DNA from: Verrucomicrobiia bacterium
GTDB lineage: Bacteria; Verrucomicrobiota; Verrucomicrobiia; Limisphaerales; Palsa-1400
Assembly: GCA_025934545.1 (NCBI GenBank)
Contig: JAICXV010000236.1
Coordinates: forward strand, 1 to 5,144
Reading direction: 5' to 3'
Length of the DNA stretch: 5,144 nt
Both the position numbers and the translations under genes were made by a program. This document shows, one piece after another, positions 1-5,144 of the stretch (positions are counted from its first letter, which is position 1; each line of letters starts with the position of its first letter). The notes beneath the pieces were generated by a model, which did no database searches, was not told where the DNA came from, and saw only the letters and a program-made list of their open reading frames with translations.

Positions 1-635
1 AACTGCTGCAGGTCATCGCCAAGATCAACGAGACCACGAAGACCATGTTTGTGGAAACGTTTGAGCAGGTGCGCGGCTTCTTTAACAACAACTTCCGCGA
101 ACTCTTCGGCCCTGCGGCGAAAGCCGACCTCATGCTGGTGGACGAGAACGACCCGCTTGAGTCCGGCATCGAAATCATCGCCAAGCCCCCGGGCAAAAAG
201 CTGCAGACCATCAGCCTCCTTTCCGGTGGCGAGCGCAGCATGACCGCCGTGGCGCTGCTCTTCTCCATCTACATGGTGAAGCCCAGTCCTTTCTGCGTGC
301 TGGACGAATTGGACGCGCCGCTCGATGAATCAAATGTCGGACGCTTCATCAAAGTGCTGCAGCGTTTCCTTGTGCATTCCCAGTTCGTCATTATCACGCA
401 CAATAAGCGGACCATTTCCATGGCCGACGTGCTCTATGGCGTTACGATGCAGGAACACGGCGTCAGCAAGATCGTCGGCGTGAAATTCCACAAGGTCGAC
501 GAACAAAAGCCCATCGAGCAATTGACCGATAGAAAACTCGAACCTGGCGAAATGCCGGGTGCGACTACGCCTTCGGTCGAGCCACCGCAAACGGCAGGAC
601 CTTCCGAGGCCGCTGAAGTGGTCATGGCAAAGTAG
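1..635 (+). CDS. smc: Chromosome segregation protein SMC, C-terminal part (5' end outside window)
   Basis: This is the C-terminal ATPase half-domain of an SMC protein, the ATPase core of the bacterial condensin-like complex that organises and segregates the chromosome with ScpA and ScpB. The reading frame is open from base 3, so the gene starts upstream; about 210 residues are visible. Family landmarks in order are the coiled-coil exit with an INETTKTMFVETFEQVR stretch (9-74), an LFG and DPLESGIEI region, PPGKK (about 186-200), the ABC signature LSGGER (219-236), Walker B FCVLDELD with its catalytic Glu (291-314), the D-loop DAPLD (312-326) and the H-loop ITHNK (around 393-407). The frame then runs to the usual SKIVGVKF end (465-488). 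The N-terminal Walker A half, coiled coils and hinge are not in view. After VKF there is an extra tail of about 48 residues rich in Pro, Glu, Thr and Ala, longer than many SMC proteins have. RecN and RecF are less likely because the PPGKK and DAPLD motifs fit SMC. The family call is firm. Confidence 0.95.
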   Translation, partial: LLQVIAKINETTKTMFVETFEQVRGFFNNNFRELFGPAAKADLMLVDENDPLESGIEIIAKPPGKKLQTISLLSGGERSMTAVALLFSIYMVKPSPFCVLDELDAPLDESNVGRFIKVLQRFLVHSQFVIITHNKRTISMADVLYGVTMQEHGVSKIVGVKFHKVDEQKPIEQLTDRKLEPGEMPGATTPSVEPPQTAGPSEAAEVVMAK

Positions 636-665
636 GTTGACCCGCTCGCAATGTTTGGAGTATTA

Positions 666-698
666 ATGAACCTGAGATGGGTTCATTTCCTTGCATGA
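666..698 (+). CDS. Possible 10-codon leader ORF before the hypothetical protein
   Basis: ATG at 666 opens a ten-codon frame, MNLRWVHFLA, ending in TGA at 696-698. A GGAG at 657-660 lies 5 nt upstream, the only convincing ribosome-binding site in this gap. The stop overlaps the in-frame ATG at 695 of the next gene as ATGA, an arrangement typical of translational coupling. The peptide resembles no leader that I recognise and has no run of one regulatory amino acid. It could equally be chance in a genome that uses few Shine-Dalgarno sites. Low confidence. Confidence 0.25.
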   Translation: MNLRWVHFLA

Positions 699-1564
699 CT
701 TTCGCACGCATTACCTCCCTTGTTGGAACGATTGCGTTGTGCTGCGTTGGTCTCGAATTGCGTGCGACGAAAATCGAATTCTCCATTCCCACCAGCGAAG
801 TTGCGGTGCCTGACCTGCAGAAGGAATTAAAGCAGGACGCCAAAACGGAAGTGAAGCGCGAGACCGGCTTTCGAGCGGGTCCGACCACAGGACCAATGAT
901 CGCGTCGCCGGTGCAGATCACCGGGCAGGAACGGGATACCTTCGCGCGCGACAAAGATAAGGAACGCAATGGCAGGCCGTCGCAAACCGAAAACAATGCT
1001 AACGGCAATACCCCAACCGGTGAGCAGATGAAAGCGATGAAAGCGGCCGAGCAAATGAGGTCGCAAAACGACGGGTCGTTGACCGGTTCAGCCTGGCAGA
1101 TGGATCGGCGGTCGGGGATGAGCGCTGATAGCGATCGCAACACCGATTCTGACTTTAATACTCGAGAACGGTCGGTTGGTTGGTCGACATTGTTCAAGCA
1201 AGCGCAAGAGGAGCGCGAGCGAAAGGAGCAGGCGGCGCGCCTCAACGAATTTCGCGCGCTTTATGAAACGCCCAGTTCCATTTCACCGATCGGCACCCCG
1301 GGAGTGAACACGGATCCGTTGAAACAATCGATCTGGCACGAACCGGGCGTGAACCCGCACGATGGCCGAACCGAATTACTTTCGCGACCAGATGAAGCTG
1401 GTTACGGCCAGCAATTGCCAGGAGCCCGAGGCAGCGCTGATACATTTAATTCGTCGGTCGGTGGACGTGATTTTGGGCGGAGTCAACTCGAGCCGATTAA
1501 ACAATTCGATCAACATCGCGCCGTGTTAGAAATGCCTAAGCGTCCCGGCGACCTCTTGAAATAG
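677..1564 (+). CDS. Hypothetical exported hydrophilic protein
   Basis: I do not recognise this 295-residue protein and assign no function. The N-terminus resembles a signal peptide: MTFARITSLVGTIALCCVG is a hydrophobic stretch after an Arg, with possible cleavage after LRA near residue 30. No good lipobox precedes the Cys pair. The mature part is very hydrophilic and probably largely disordered, rich in Arg, Lys, Glu, Asp, Gln, Asn, Gly and Pro. It contains a Lys/Met/Ala segment MKAMKAAEQM (about residues 118-127) and a strongly charged, probably helical segment around FKQAQEERERKEQAARLNEF (about 174-193). The C-terminal third has several Pro/Gly turns (SPIGTPGVNTDP, HEPGVNPHDG). Starts at 677 and 695 are both in frame; the one at 695 gives the tidier signal peptide and overlaps the stop of the small ORF at 666-698. 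The gene follows SMC by 41 nt, so read-through from smc is possible. The uninterrupted frame with ordinary codon use supports a real gene. Confidence 0.7.
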   Translation: MGSFPCMTFARITSLVGTIALCCVGLELRATKIEFSIPTSEVAVPDLQKELKQDAKTEVKRETGFRAGPTTGPMIASPVQITGQERDTFARDKDKERNGRPSQTENNANGNTPTGEQMKAMKAAEQMRSQNDGSLTGSAWQMDRRSGMSADSDRNTDSDFNTRERSVGWSTLFKQAQEERERKEQAARLNEFRALYETPSSISPIGTPGVNTDPLKQSIWHEPGVNPHDGRTELLSRPDEAGYGQQLPGARGSADTFNSSVGGRDFGRSQLEPIKQFDQHRAVLEMPKRPGDLLK

Positions 1565-1566
1565 TT

Positions 1567-2745
1567 CTACAGCCGGATAAAAATTTTGCGACGGTAAAGG
1601 AAACGAACGACGCAAAGCATCAGGCAGAGCGCGACGATAGCGCGCAACAAATCTCCGCTGTTCGATAAGTGCGAATCAAAAAACTTCTGCACGTCGCCAC
1701 CGACAAATCGATTGGCCAGTTTGCGAAACCCAAACGCTGCCGAGACGAGATAAATGGTGATGGCATTGCTTCCAATCCAGACAAAGGGTGTGGCCCATTT
1801 TCGGAAGTTCCAGATTTCGATGACCTGGTAAAAAACACCGAGCAAGATCGCGCTATAGCCGCACGCGACGAGGACGTAAGTTGAAGTCCATAGCATTTTG
1901 ACGATTGGAAAGAATGTGCTCCACGCGAACCCGAGCACGAGACTAATCGATCCCGCGGCAATGAGCCAAAGGGGCTTTTGCGAATTCTTTACGCTTTGAT
2001 TCGTGACAAACAAGCCGGCGAACACGCCGAGTAAACAATTCGCAATAGCTGGGATGGTGCTGAGAATGGTTCCCTCGAATTTATTGCCGGGTAGATAATG
2101 TTGATCGATCCAATAGGCGAGATTCAAACCGTGATCGAACGAAGCGTGTTCCGCTCCCGGCATGGGGATAAACCGCAGAAGCGCCCAATAGCCGACAAGA
2201 CAGGCGACGCAAATTTGAATGAGTGTTCGCACGTCAAAAAAACAAAAGAGCAGGGCGGCGAAGAAATACGCGCTTCCGATTCGCTGTAAGACACCGGCCA
2301 GCCAAAAACCGCCGTAGCCCCAGGCCATGTAGAGCACGCCAAAAAATATTAAGAGGATTGAACGGGTAAAAATCCGTGTGACCGTTCCAGCGGTGCCACG
2401 TTGTTCGAGCATTTTCGGAACGGAGAAAACAATCGATATTCCGACCATGAAAACGAACAGCGGAAAGATCAGGTCGTAGAAGTGAAAGCCGGCCCATGGC
2501 ACCGGACCGGGTGGCGCCGCGACGCACTTGTGTTCGTCCGCGGCGTGTTCCATTTGGTCAAACAATGTGCCGGTAAAAGGCGTGTGGAAGATTTTGTCGA
2601 ACGAGCGGACAAGTTGATCGCCGCCGACAATCCAGAACATGTCAAAGCCACGCAATGCGTCCAGGGAAAGCAAGCGTTCCCGAACAGGCGCAGCCGGAGT
2701 TGAGGAAACCGGTGCAGGTGCGAGTTGGGCCGACTCAGGGATCAC
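1567..2745 (-). CDS. HGSNAT-like membrane acyltransferase (DUF5009/COG4299 type)
   Basis: This is a multi-pass inner-membrane protein of the heparan-alpha-glucosaminide N-acetyltransferase family. Known members move an acetyl group from cytosolic acetyl-CoA across the membrane to an amino sugar; the substrate here is unknown. Numbered from GTG at 2745 (392 residues), landmarks are LLSLDALRGFDMFWIVGGD (about 25-43), a His in QMEH (67) that I take as the catalytic His, WAGFHFYDLIFPLFVFMVG (84-102), GVLQRIG (152-158), FPIVKMLWTSTYVL (279-292) and WIGSNAITIY (323-332). About nine or ten hydrophobic segments are visible (near 89-109, 124-142, 150-170, 175-193, 226-247, 258-281, 285-309, 317-340 and 366-387). 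About 15 residues seem inserted between the His and WxGF. The frame stays open upstream to 2988, but that part overlaps the preceding secreted-protein gene and is Arg-rich and unlike the family. GTG 2745 is therefore preferred; no clear ribosome-binding site decides it. The gene lies 41 nt after its upstream neighbour, probably in one operon. Confidence 0.88.
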   Translation of the reverse strand: MIPESAQLAPAPVSSTPAAPVRERLLSLDALRGFDMFWIVGGDQLVRSFDKIFHTPFTGTLFDQMEHAADEHKCVAAPPGPVPWAGFHFYDLIFPLFVFMVGISIVFSVPKMLEQRGTAGTVTRIFTRSILLIFFGVLYMAWGYGGFWLAGVLQRIGSAYFFAALLFCFFDVRTLIQICVACLVGYWALLRFIPMPGAEHASFDHGLNLAYWIDQHYLPGNKFEGTILSTIPAIANCLLGVFAGLFVTNQSVKNSQKPLWLIAAGSISLVLGFAWSTFFPIVKMLWTSTYVLVACGYSAILLGVFYQVIEIWNFRKWATPFVWIGSNAITIYLVSAAFGFRKLANRFVGGDVQKFFDSHLSNSGDLLRAIVALCLMLCVVRFLYRRKIFIRL

Positions 2746-2786
2746 GGCTCGAAGTTTAACTGCAAGTGCACTGGCCGCGCAACCAA

Positions 2787-3719
2787 TCAGCGCTTCGGTC
2801 GCGAGCCGATGGCAGCGAGTTTGTAGGCGAAGTCGTCGCTCTTCATATACGACTCTGGAAGGTAATAAGAAAATCCGGTCGTGTTTCGCGTCTTCAGATC
2901 GGCGGCGTATTGGTCGAGTGTTACGGTGCGGTTTTCGCCTTCGCCGGTGTAGGTGGCGATGGTTGGGTGAACACGACCGATGGGCCAACCGCCTTCTTTG
3001 ACGTAGTAATCAATACACAAACTCGGTTGATAGACGGCGTAGGAATTCCAATAGGCCTGCGGCATGGCATCCCAACCGTTTTCGATCCATGGCTTCATAT
3101 CGAGTGCGATGCGTCCGCAACTCGAAAGAGCGCGCGGAATTTTAGCGATGCCCGCGGCAGCGGCTGCTTTGGCAAAAGCCTGAACGTAAACGCGATTCAA
3201 GGCTGGCGTCGGATCTTTCGGACCGTACCACTGATAACCGGCCTCGCAATCGGCAATATAAAACTCACCTTTATATTTGGCGGTGAGATTCGCACCGAGA
3301 ACGGCGTCGGTCTGCACCATCGGAATTGCGGTGTCTACGGCAGGTTGTTTGTAGTGGTCGCCAACGCCGCGGGGACAGCCCCAGAATCCAACTTTAAATC
3401 CGGCTTTACGCCATTGCTCGGCCCAGCCGTGTTCGATGGCGGCAATGTTGTCGTCGCGTTTATTCCCCGTGTTGTCGATTTGCAGGGCGATCCATTTTAC
3501 TCCCGCTTTCTTAAGACGAGCCGCAAAGTGGTCGACCGGCATGGCGTCGGCGTATGCGACCAGAACGCCTGTTTCGTCGAAGATGACATTGCCAGGGTTG
3601 CGGGTAGTGTCGGTAACACGAGCCGTCGCGTGAGCGGCGGGCTGCGGCGTGTTGGCCTGCGATGCAATGGTCAAAGCGGCGCAGGCGGCGAACAGGAAAT
3701 GCTTTTTTAGAACGCGCAT
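2787..3719 (-). CDS. Secreted protein, probable TIM-barrel glycosidase-like fold
   Basis: This 310-residue protein begins with a clear Sec signal peptide: MRVLKK, a hydrophobic core FLFAACAALTIA, and likely cleavage after SQA (residue 22). A short Ala/Thr/Pro linker follows. The body alternates predicted strands and helices as in a TIM barrel, with strands near VKWIALQIDN (74-83), FKVGFWGCPR (108-117), FYIADCEAGY (153-162), IPRALSSCG (194-202), WDAMPQAYWN (216-225), HPTIATY (251-257) and FSYYLPESY (283-291). The acidic pair D157 and E159 at a strand end resembles the DxE arrangement of lysozyme-like and GH18/GH25-type barrels, and aromatic residues line several strand ends, as in sugar-binding clefts. 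That is an inference from pattern; I cannot name the family or substrate. Cysteines at 115, 158, 201 and 235 could form disulfides after export. It is the first gene of a probable minus-strand operon with the acyltransferase and is divergent from the methyltransferase gene. ATG at 3719 is chosen because it gives the complete signal peptide. Confidence 0.8.
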   Translation of the reverse strand: MRVLKKHFLFAACAALTIASQANTPQPAAHATARVTDTTRNPGNVIFDETGVLVAYADAMPVDHFAARLKKAGVKWIALQIDNTGNKRDDNIAAIEHGWAEQWRKAGFKVGFWGCPRGVGDHYKQPAVDTAIPMVQTDAVLGANLTAKYKGEFYIADCEAGYQWYGPKDPTPALNRVYVQAFAKAAAAAGIAKIPRALSSCGRIALDMKPWIENGWDAMPQAYWNSYAVYQPSLCIDYYVKEGGWPIGRVHPTIATYTGEGENRTVTLDQYAADLKTRNTTGFSYYLPESYMKSDDFAYKLAAIGSRPKR

Positions 3720-3743
3720 TGGTTTCGGTAACGTTGTCGCGAA

Positions 3744-3771
3744 TTGAGACGATGCAAGGCGTCTTTAAATT
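3744..3771 (+). promoter_or_regulatory. Weak sigma-70-like promoter candidate for the methyltransferase gene
   Basis: TTGAGA (3744-3749, five of six matches to TTGACA) is followed after 16 nt by TAAATT (3766-3771, four of six matches to TATAAT). Transcription would begin near 3778, about 60 nt before the ATG at 3837. The spacer region holds a small dyad, AGACG (3747-3751) and CGTCT (3760-3764), which could be an operator but is short enough to be chance. The boxes lie in the 117-nt gap between divergent genes, where promoters are expected. Confidence 0.3.
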
Positions 3772-3836
3772 CAAAAAGGTACGGAACCGATTTGTCTGTG
3801 CTTGTATGTCCTGCCAAACTGAGCGATTCATCAACG

Positions 3837-4817
3837 ATGGAATCTGCTCATGTCATGGTTGATCCCAGTCAATTCCCGGACAAAGTGCGGGCGGATTTGC
3901 ATGAATCGCTACGAACGCGAAAGATCAACCACAAGTTTCATTACGATTCCTACAAGCAGGCGCGGAAATGGCTGGCGTTGCACGAGGCCTATTCGCCGGC
4001 GCGCCAGGACAGCGATTGTGAGAAAATCTATCACGACTGCTTCAATGCGGCGGCGAAACTAGCGAACAATTATTTCCAACTGAATGGCTTGGGTTGCGGT
4101 GGTGGCCAAAAGGATTTGAGTTTTCTAGAGTTGTTAAAGCGACAAGGAATCAACGGCTTTTATCTACCAATTGATGTGAGTTTACCGTTGGTATTGACTA
4201 CCTGCCAGCTCACCGGAAATGCGGTTACATCGCTAAAGCCTATCGTGTGCGATTTGGCGCAGTCCACGGACCTGGCACCGCACCTGCATACGCACAATTG
4301 CGTTTCGCCGTTCACACATTTCAATACGTTTTTTGGAATGGTTCCGAATTTTGACCCGGAAGTCATTTTTCCAAAACTTGCAACGCTCGTGCACTATGAT
4401 GACTTGCTACTCTTGAGCGCGAACCTCGCACCGGGCAGTGACTATGCGGCCGGCGTGAAGGCGATTTTGCCGCAATATGACAACGAGCTCACGGCCGATT
4501 GGCTGATGACCTTCCTGCTTGATTTAGGTGTGGAACGAGCCGACGGGCGGGTTTCGTTTTCCATTGAAGAAGCCGACCGAGGGTTTCGGCGAGTTGTCGC
4601 GCACTTTGAGTTTGTGAACAGCAGATCGATTCGCATCGGAGACGAGAGCTTTGAATTTCAAAAAGGCGAACGAGTTAGACTGTTCTTTTCGTACCGCTAT
4701 CAGCCACAGCAGGTCGTGCAGCTTTTGAAAGAGTCGCGCTTTACGGTGATTGATCAATGGATCACCGCTTCAGTGGAAGAAGGTGTGTTTCTTTGTAGGA
4801 AAGTTAACCACGGATAA
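3837..4817 (+). CDS. EgtD-like SAM-dependent methyltransferase (histidine N-alpha-methyltransferase family)
   Basis: This 326-residue cytosolic protein has the motif order of the EgtD family (Methyltransf_33 type), whose founding member trimethylates the alpha-amino group of histidine in ergothioneine synthesis. From ATG 3837, the features are an N-terminal segment KFHYDSYKQARKWLALHEAYSPAR (33-56), SAM motif I LNGLGCGGGQKD (82-93), YLPIDVS (109-115), FFGMVPNFDPE (165-175, matching the family's LGSTIGNF-PE), DDLLLLSANL (188-197), LPQYDNELT (211-219) and a C-terminal substrate-side domain RIGDESFEFQKGERVRLFFSYRY in two parts (266-288). In EgtD the last motif reads roughly GE-I-T-E-x-S-x-K-Y; here the Glu position is Phe while the Ser is kept, so histidine may not be the substrate. 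No other ergothioneine gene is visible. The frame is open back to a TTG at 3744, but that start would leave only 24 nt between divergent genes and adds an unconserved-looking 31 residues; ATG 3837 or 3855 is more likely. The last codons fall in a repeat element. Confidence 0.82.
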   Translation: MESAHVMVDPSQFPDKVRADLHESLRTRKINHKFHYDSYKQARKWLALHEAYSPARQDSDCEKIYHDCFNAAAKLANNYFQLNGLGCGGGQKDLSFLELLKRQGINGFYLPIDVSLPLVLTTCQLTGNAVTSLKPIVCDLAQSTDLAPHLHTHNCVSPFTHFNTFFGMVPNFDPEVIFPKLATLVHYDDLLLLSANLAPGSDYAAGVKAILPQYDNELTADWLMTFLLDLGVERADGRVSFSIEEADRGFRRVVAHFEFVNSRSIRIGDESFEFQKGERVRLFFSYRYQPQQVVQLLKESRFTVIDQWITASVEEGVFLCRKVNHG

Positions 4818-4826
4818 CACGGATGG
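4804..4826. repeat. CACGGATAA / CACGGATGG dispersed-type repeat element
   Basis: Two 7-bp copies of CACGGAT (4809-4815 and 4818-4824) lie in tandem with a period of 9, preceded by TTAAC. From memory, this TTAACCACGGATAACACGGATGG-type string recurs as a dispersed intergenic element in several Verrucomicrobia and other environmental genomes; this window holds one copy only. It supplies the last codons and the TAA stop (4815-4817) of the methyltransferase gene and fills most of the 12-nt gap to the convergent gene. The tandem structure is seen directly; the dispersed nature is recalled, not tested. Confidence 0.5.
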
Positions 4827-4829
4827 GAA

Positions 4830-5144
4830 TCAGAAAGCGCGCATTGTTGCCAGCACTGCGCTGGTGCGTGGAACTTCGTGGGTTCTGAACAAATCGGTTT
4901 TTCCTAAAGCGGCGAGAACGGCGAAGAACGGTTCGGCACAGCGGACTTCTTCGCGAAAATATTCGAACGCGTGGGGCAGGGCGTGACAGACCGGATAGCC
5001 GAGCGCGCGCAAGCGGAACGTGTTCAGGAACACAGTCATTTGGTGCCGAACGCGGATGGCGCTGTCCAGGAACTCGCCAGTCTGCGTCGGCGTATAGAAA
5101 TAACCGCGCACGCGATTTTCGTTCGGCAACAACAACCCTTTGAG
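4830..5144 (-). CDS. Unrecognised protein, C-terminal part (5' end outside window)
   Basis: The minus-strand frame is open from the right edge of the window to TGA at 4830-4832, giving 104 visible residues. There is no ATG before residue 36 of the visible part, and the upstream codons (LKGLLLPNENRVRGYFYTP) read like the inside of a protein, so I treat it as a C-terminal fragment. Features are a Tyr/Phe-rich start (RGYFYTPTQTGEFLDS), a probable helix around SAIRVRHQMTVFLNTFRLRAL, a His-containing segment CHALPHAFEYFREEV, and a hydrophobic helix FFAVLAALG before a basic end. There is no signal or membrane anchor in the visible part. I do not recognise the family. It converges on the methyltransferase gene with 12 nt between stops. 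The lack of stops and the ordinary amino-acid composition support a real gene, but its short visible length limits confidence. Confidence 0.6.
   Translation of the reverse strand, partial: LKGLLLPNENRVRGYFYTPTQTGEFLDSAIRVRHQMTVFLNTFRLRALGYPVCHALPHAFEYFREEVRCAEPFFAVLAALGKTDLFRTHEVPRTSAVLATMRAF

Noticed and set aside
1028..1045. Tandem ATGAAAGCG ATGAAAGCG inside the hypothetical gene
   Set aside because: Two 9-bp copies encoding MKAMKA within a low-complexity coding region are not enough to call a repeat array.
622..1245. A 207-codon minus-strand open frame opposite the exported hypothetical protein
   Set aside because: The translation is rich in Ser, Arg and Cys with no domain pattern. The plus-strand frame is longer, has a signal-like N-terminus and follows smc in the same direction.
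2746..2988. N-terminal extension of the acyltransferase frame up to a TTG at 2988
   Set aside because: It overlaps about 200 nt of the secreted-protein gene, encodes an Arg/His-rich stretch unlike the family, and precedes the usual N-terminal motif LLSLDALRGF by far too much sequence.
2766..3710. A 314-codon plus-strand open frame opposite the secreted-protein gene
   Set aside because: It lies almost exactly antisense to the minus-strand gene that has a clear signal peptide and barrel-like strand pattern. Its translation lacks motifs and begins at GTG inside the neighbour region, so it is a codon-bias shadow.
3747..3764. AGACG-N8-CGTCT inverted repeat as an operator or terminator
   Set aside because: The stem is only 5 bp with an 8-nt loop and lies before any gene on the plus strand. 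It is noted in the promoter entry but is too weak to list alone.
3744..3836. N-terminal extension of the methyltransferase from a TTG at 3744
   Set aside because: It leaves only 24 nt for two divergent promoters, the TTG coincides with a better reading as a -35 box, and the added residues do not resemble the EgtD family.
1..5144. CRISPR, tRNA, rRNA, insertion sequence or phage module
   Set aside because: No regularly spaced repeats, cloverleaf-like or rRNA-like sequence, transposase motifs or terminal inverted repeats were seen on either strand.

Overview
The window looks like a chromosomal segment from a moderately GC-rich Gram-negative bacterium, most likely a verrucomicrobial (PVC-group) lineage. 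That assignment is inference from memory. It rests on the style of the genes (a DUF5009/HGSNAT-type acyltransferase, secreted hypothetical proteins, an EgtD-like methyltransferase), the near absence of Shine-Dalgarno sequences, and a CACGGATAA-CACGGATGG element of a kind I associate with dispersed repeats in such genomes. I see no rRNA, tRNA, CRISPR array, transposase or phage gene.

Layout, left to right. (1) Positions 1-635, plus strand: the C-terminal end of a chromosome-partition SMC ATPase, with signature motif, Walker B, D-loop and H-loop all intact, followed by an acidic/proline-rich tail. (2) Positions 677-1564, plus strand: an unrecognised, hydrophilic, probably exported protein of about 295 residues, preceded by a tiny possible leader ORF (666-698) that carries the only good ribosome-binding site there. 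(3) Positions 1567-3719, minus strand: a probable two-gene operon. It starts with a secreted protein resembling a TIM-barrel glycosidase (3719 to 2787). About 40 nt later comes a multi-pass membrane acyltransferase of the HGSNAT/DUF5009 family (about 2745 to 1567). This unit converges on gene 2 with only 2 nt between the stop codons. (4) Positions 3720-3836: a divergent intergenic region with a weak promoter candidate. (5) Positions 3837-4817, plus strand: a SAM-dependent methyltransferase with the fold and motif order of the histidine N-alpha-methyltransferase EgtD, but apparently lacking the EgtD substrate-binding glutamate. (6) Positions 4804-4826: a short repeat element covering the end of that gene. 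(7) Positions 4830-5144, minus strand: the C-terminal end of an unrecognised protein running off the window.

How the genes may work together: SMC is a housekeeping gene unrelated to its neighbours. The two minus-strand genes are the best candidates for a shared task, a secreted carbohydrate-active-like protein plus a membrane enzyme family that acetylates amino sugars with cytosolic acetyl-CoA, but neither substrate is visible from sequence. The methyltransferase stands alone. No obvious novel multi-gene defence or mobile system is present. The most notable points are the altered EgtD-like active site and the acyltransferase with an insertion beside its presumed catalytic histidine.
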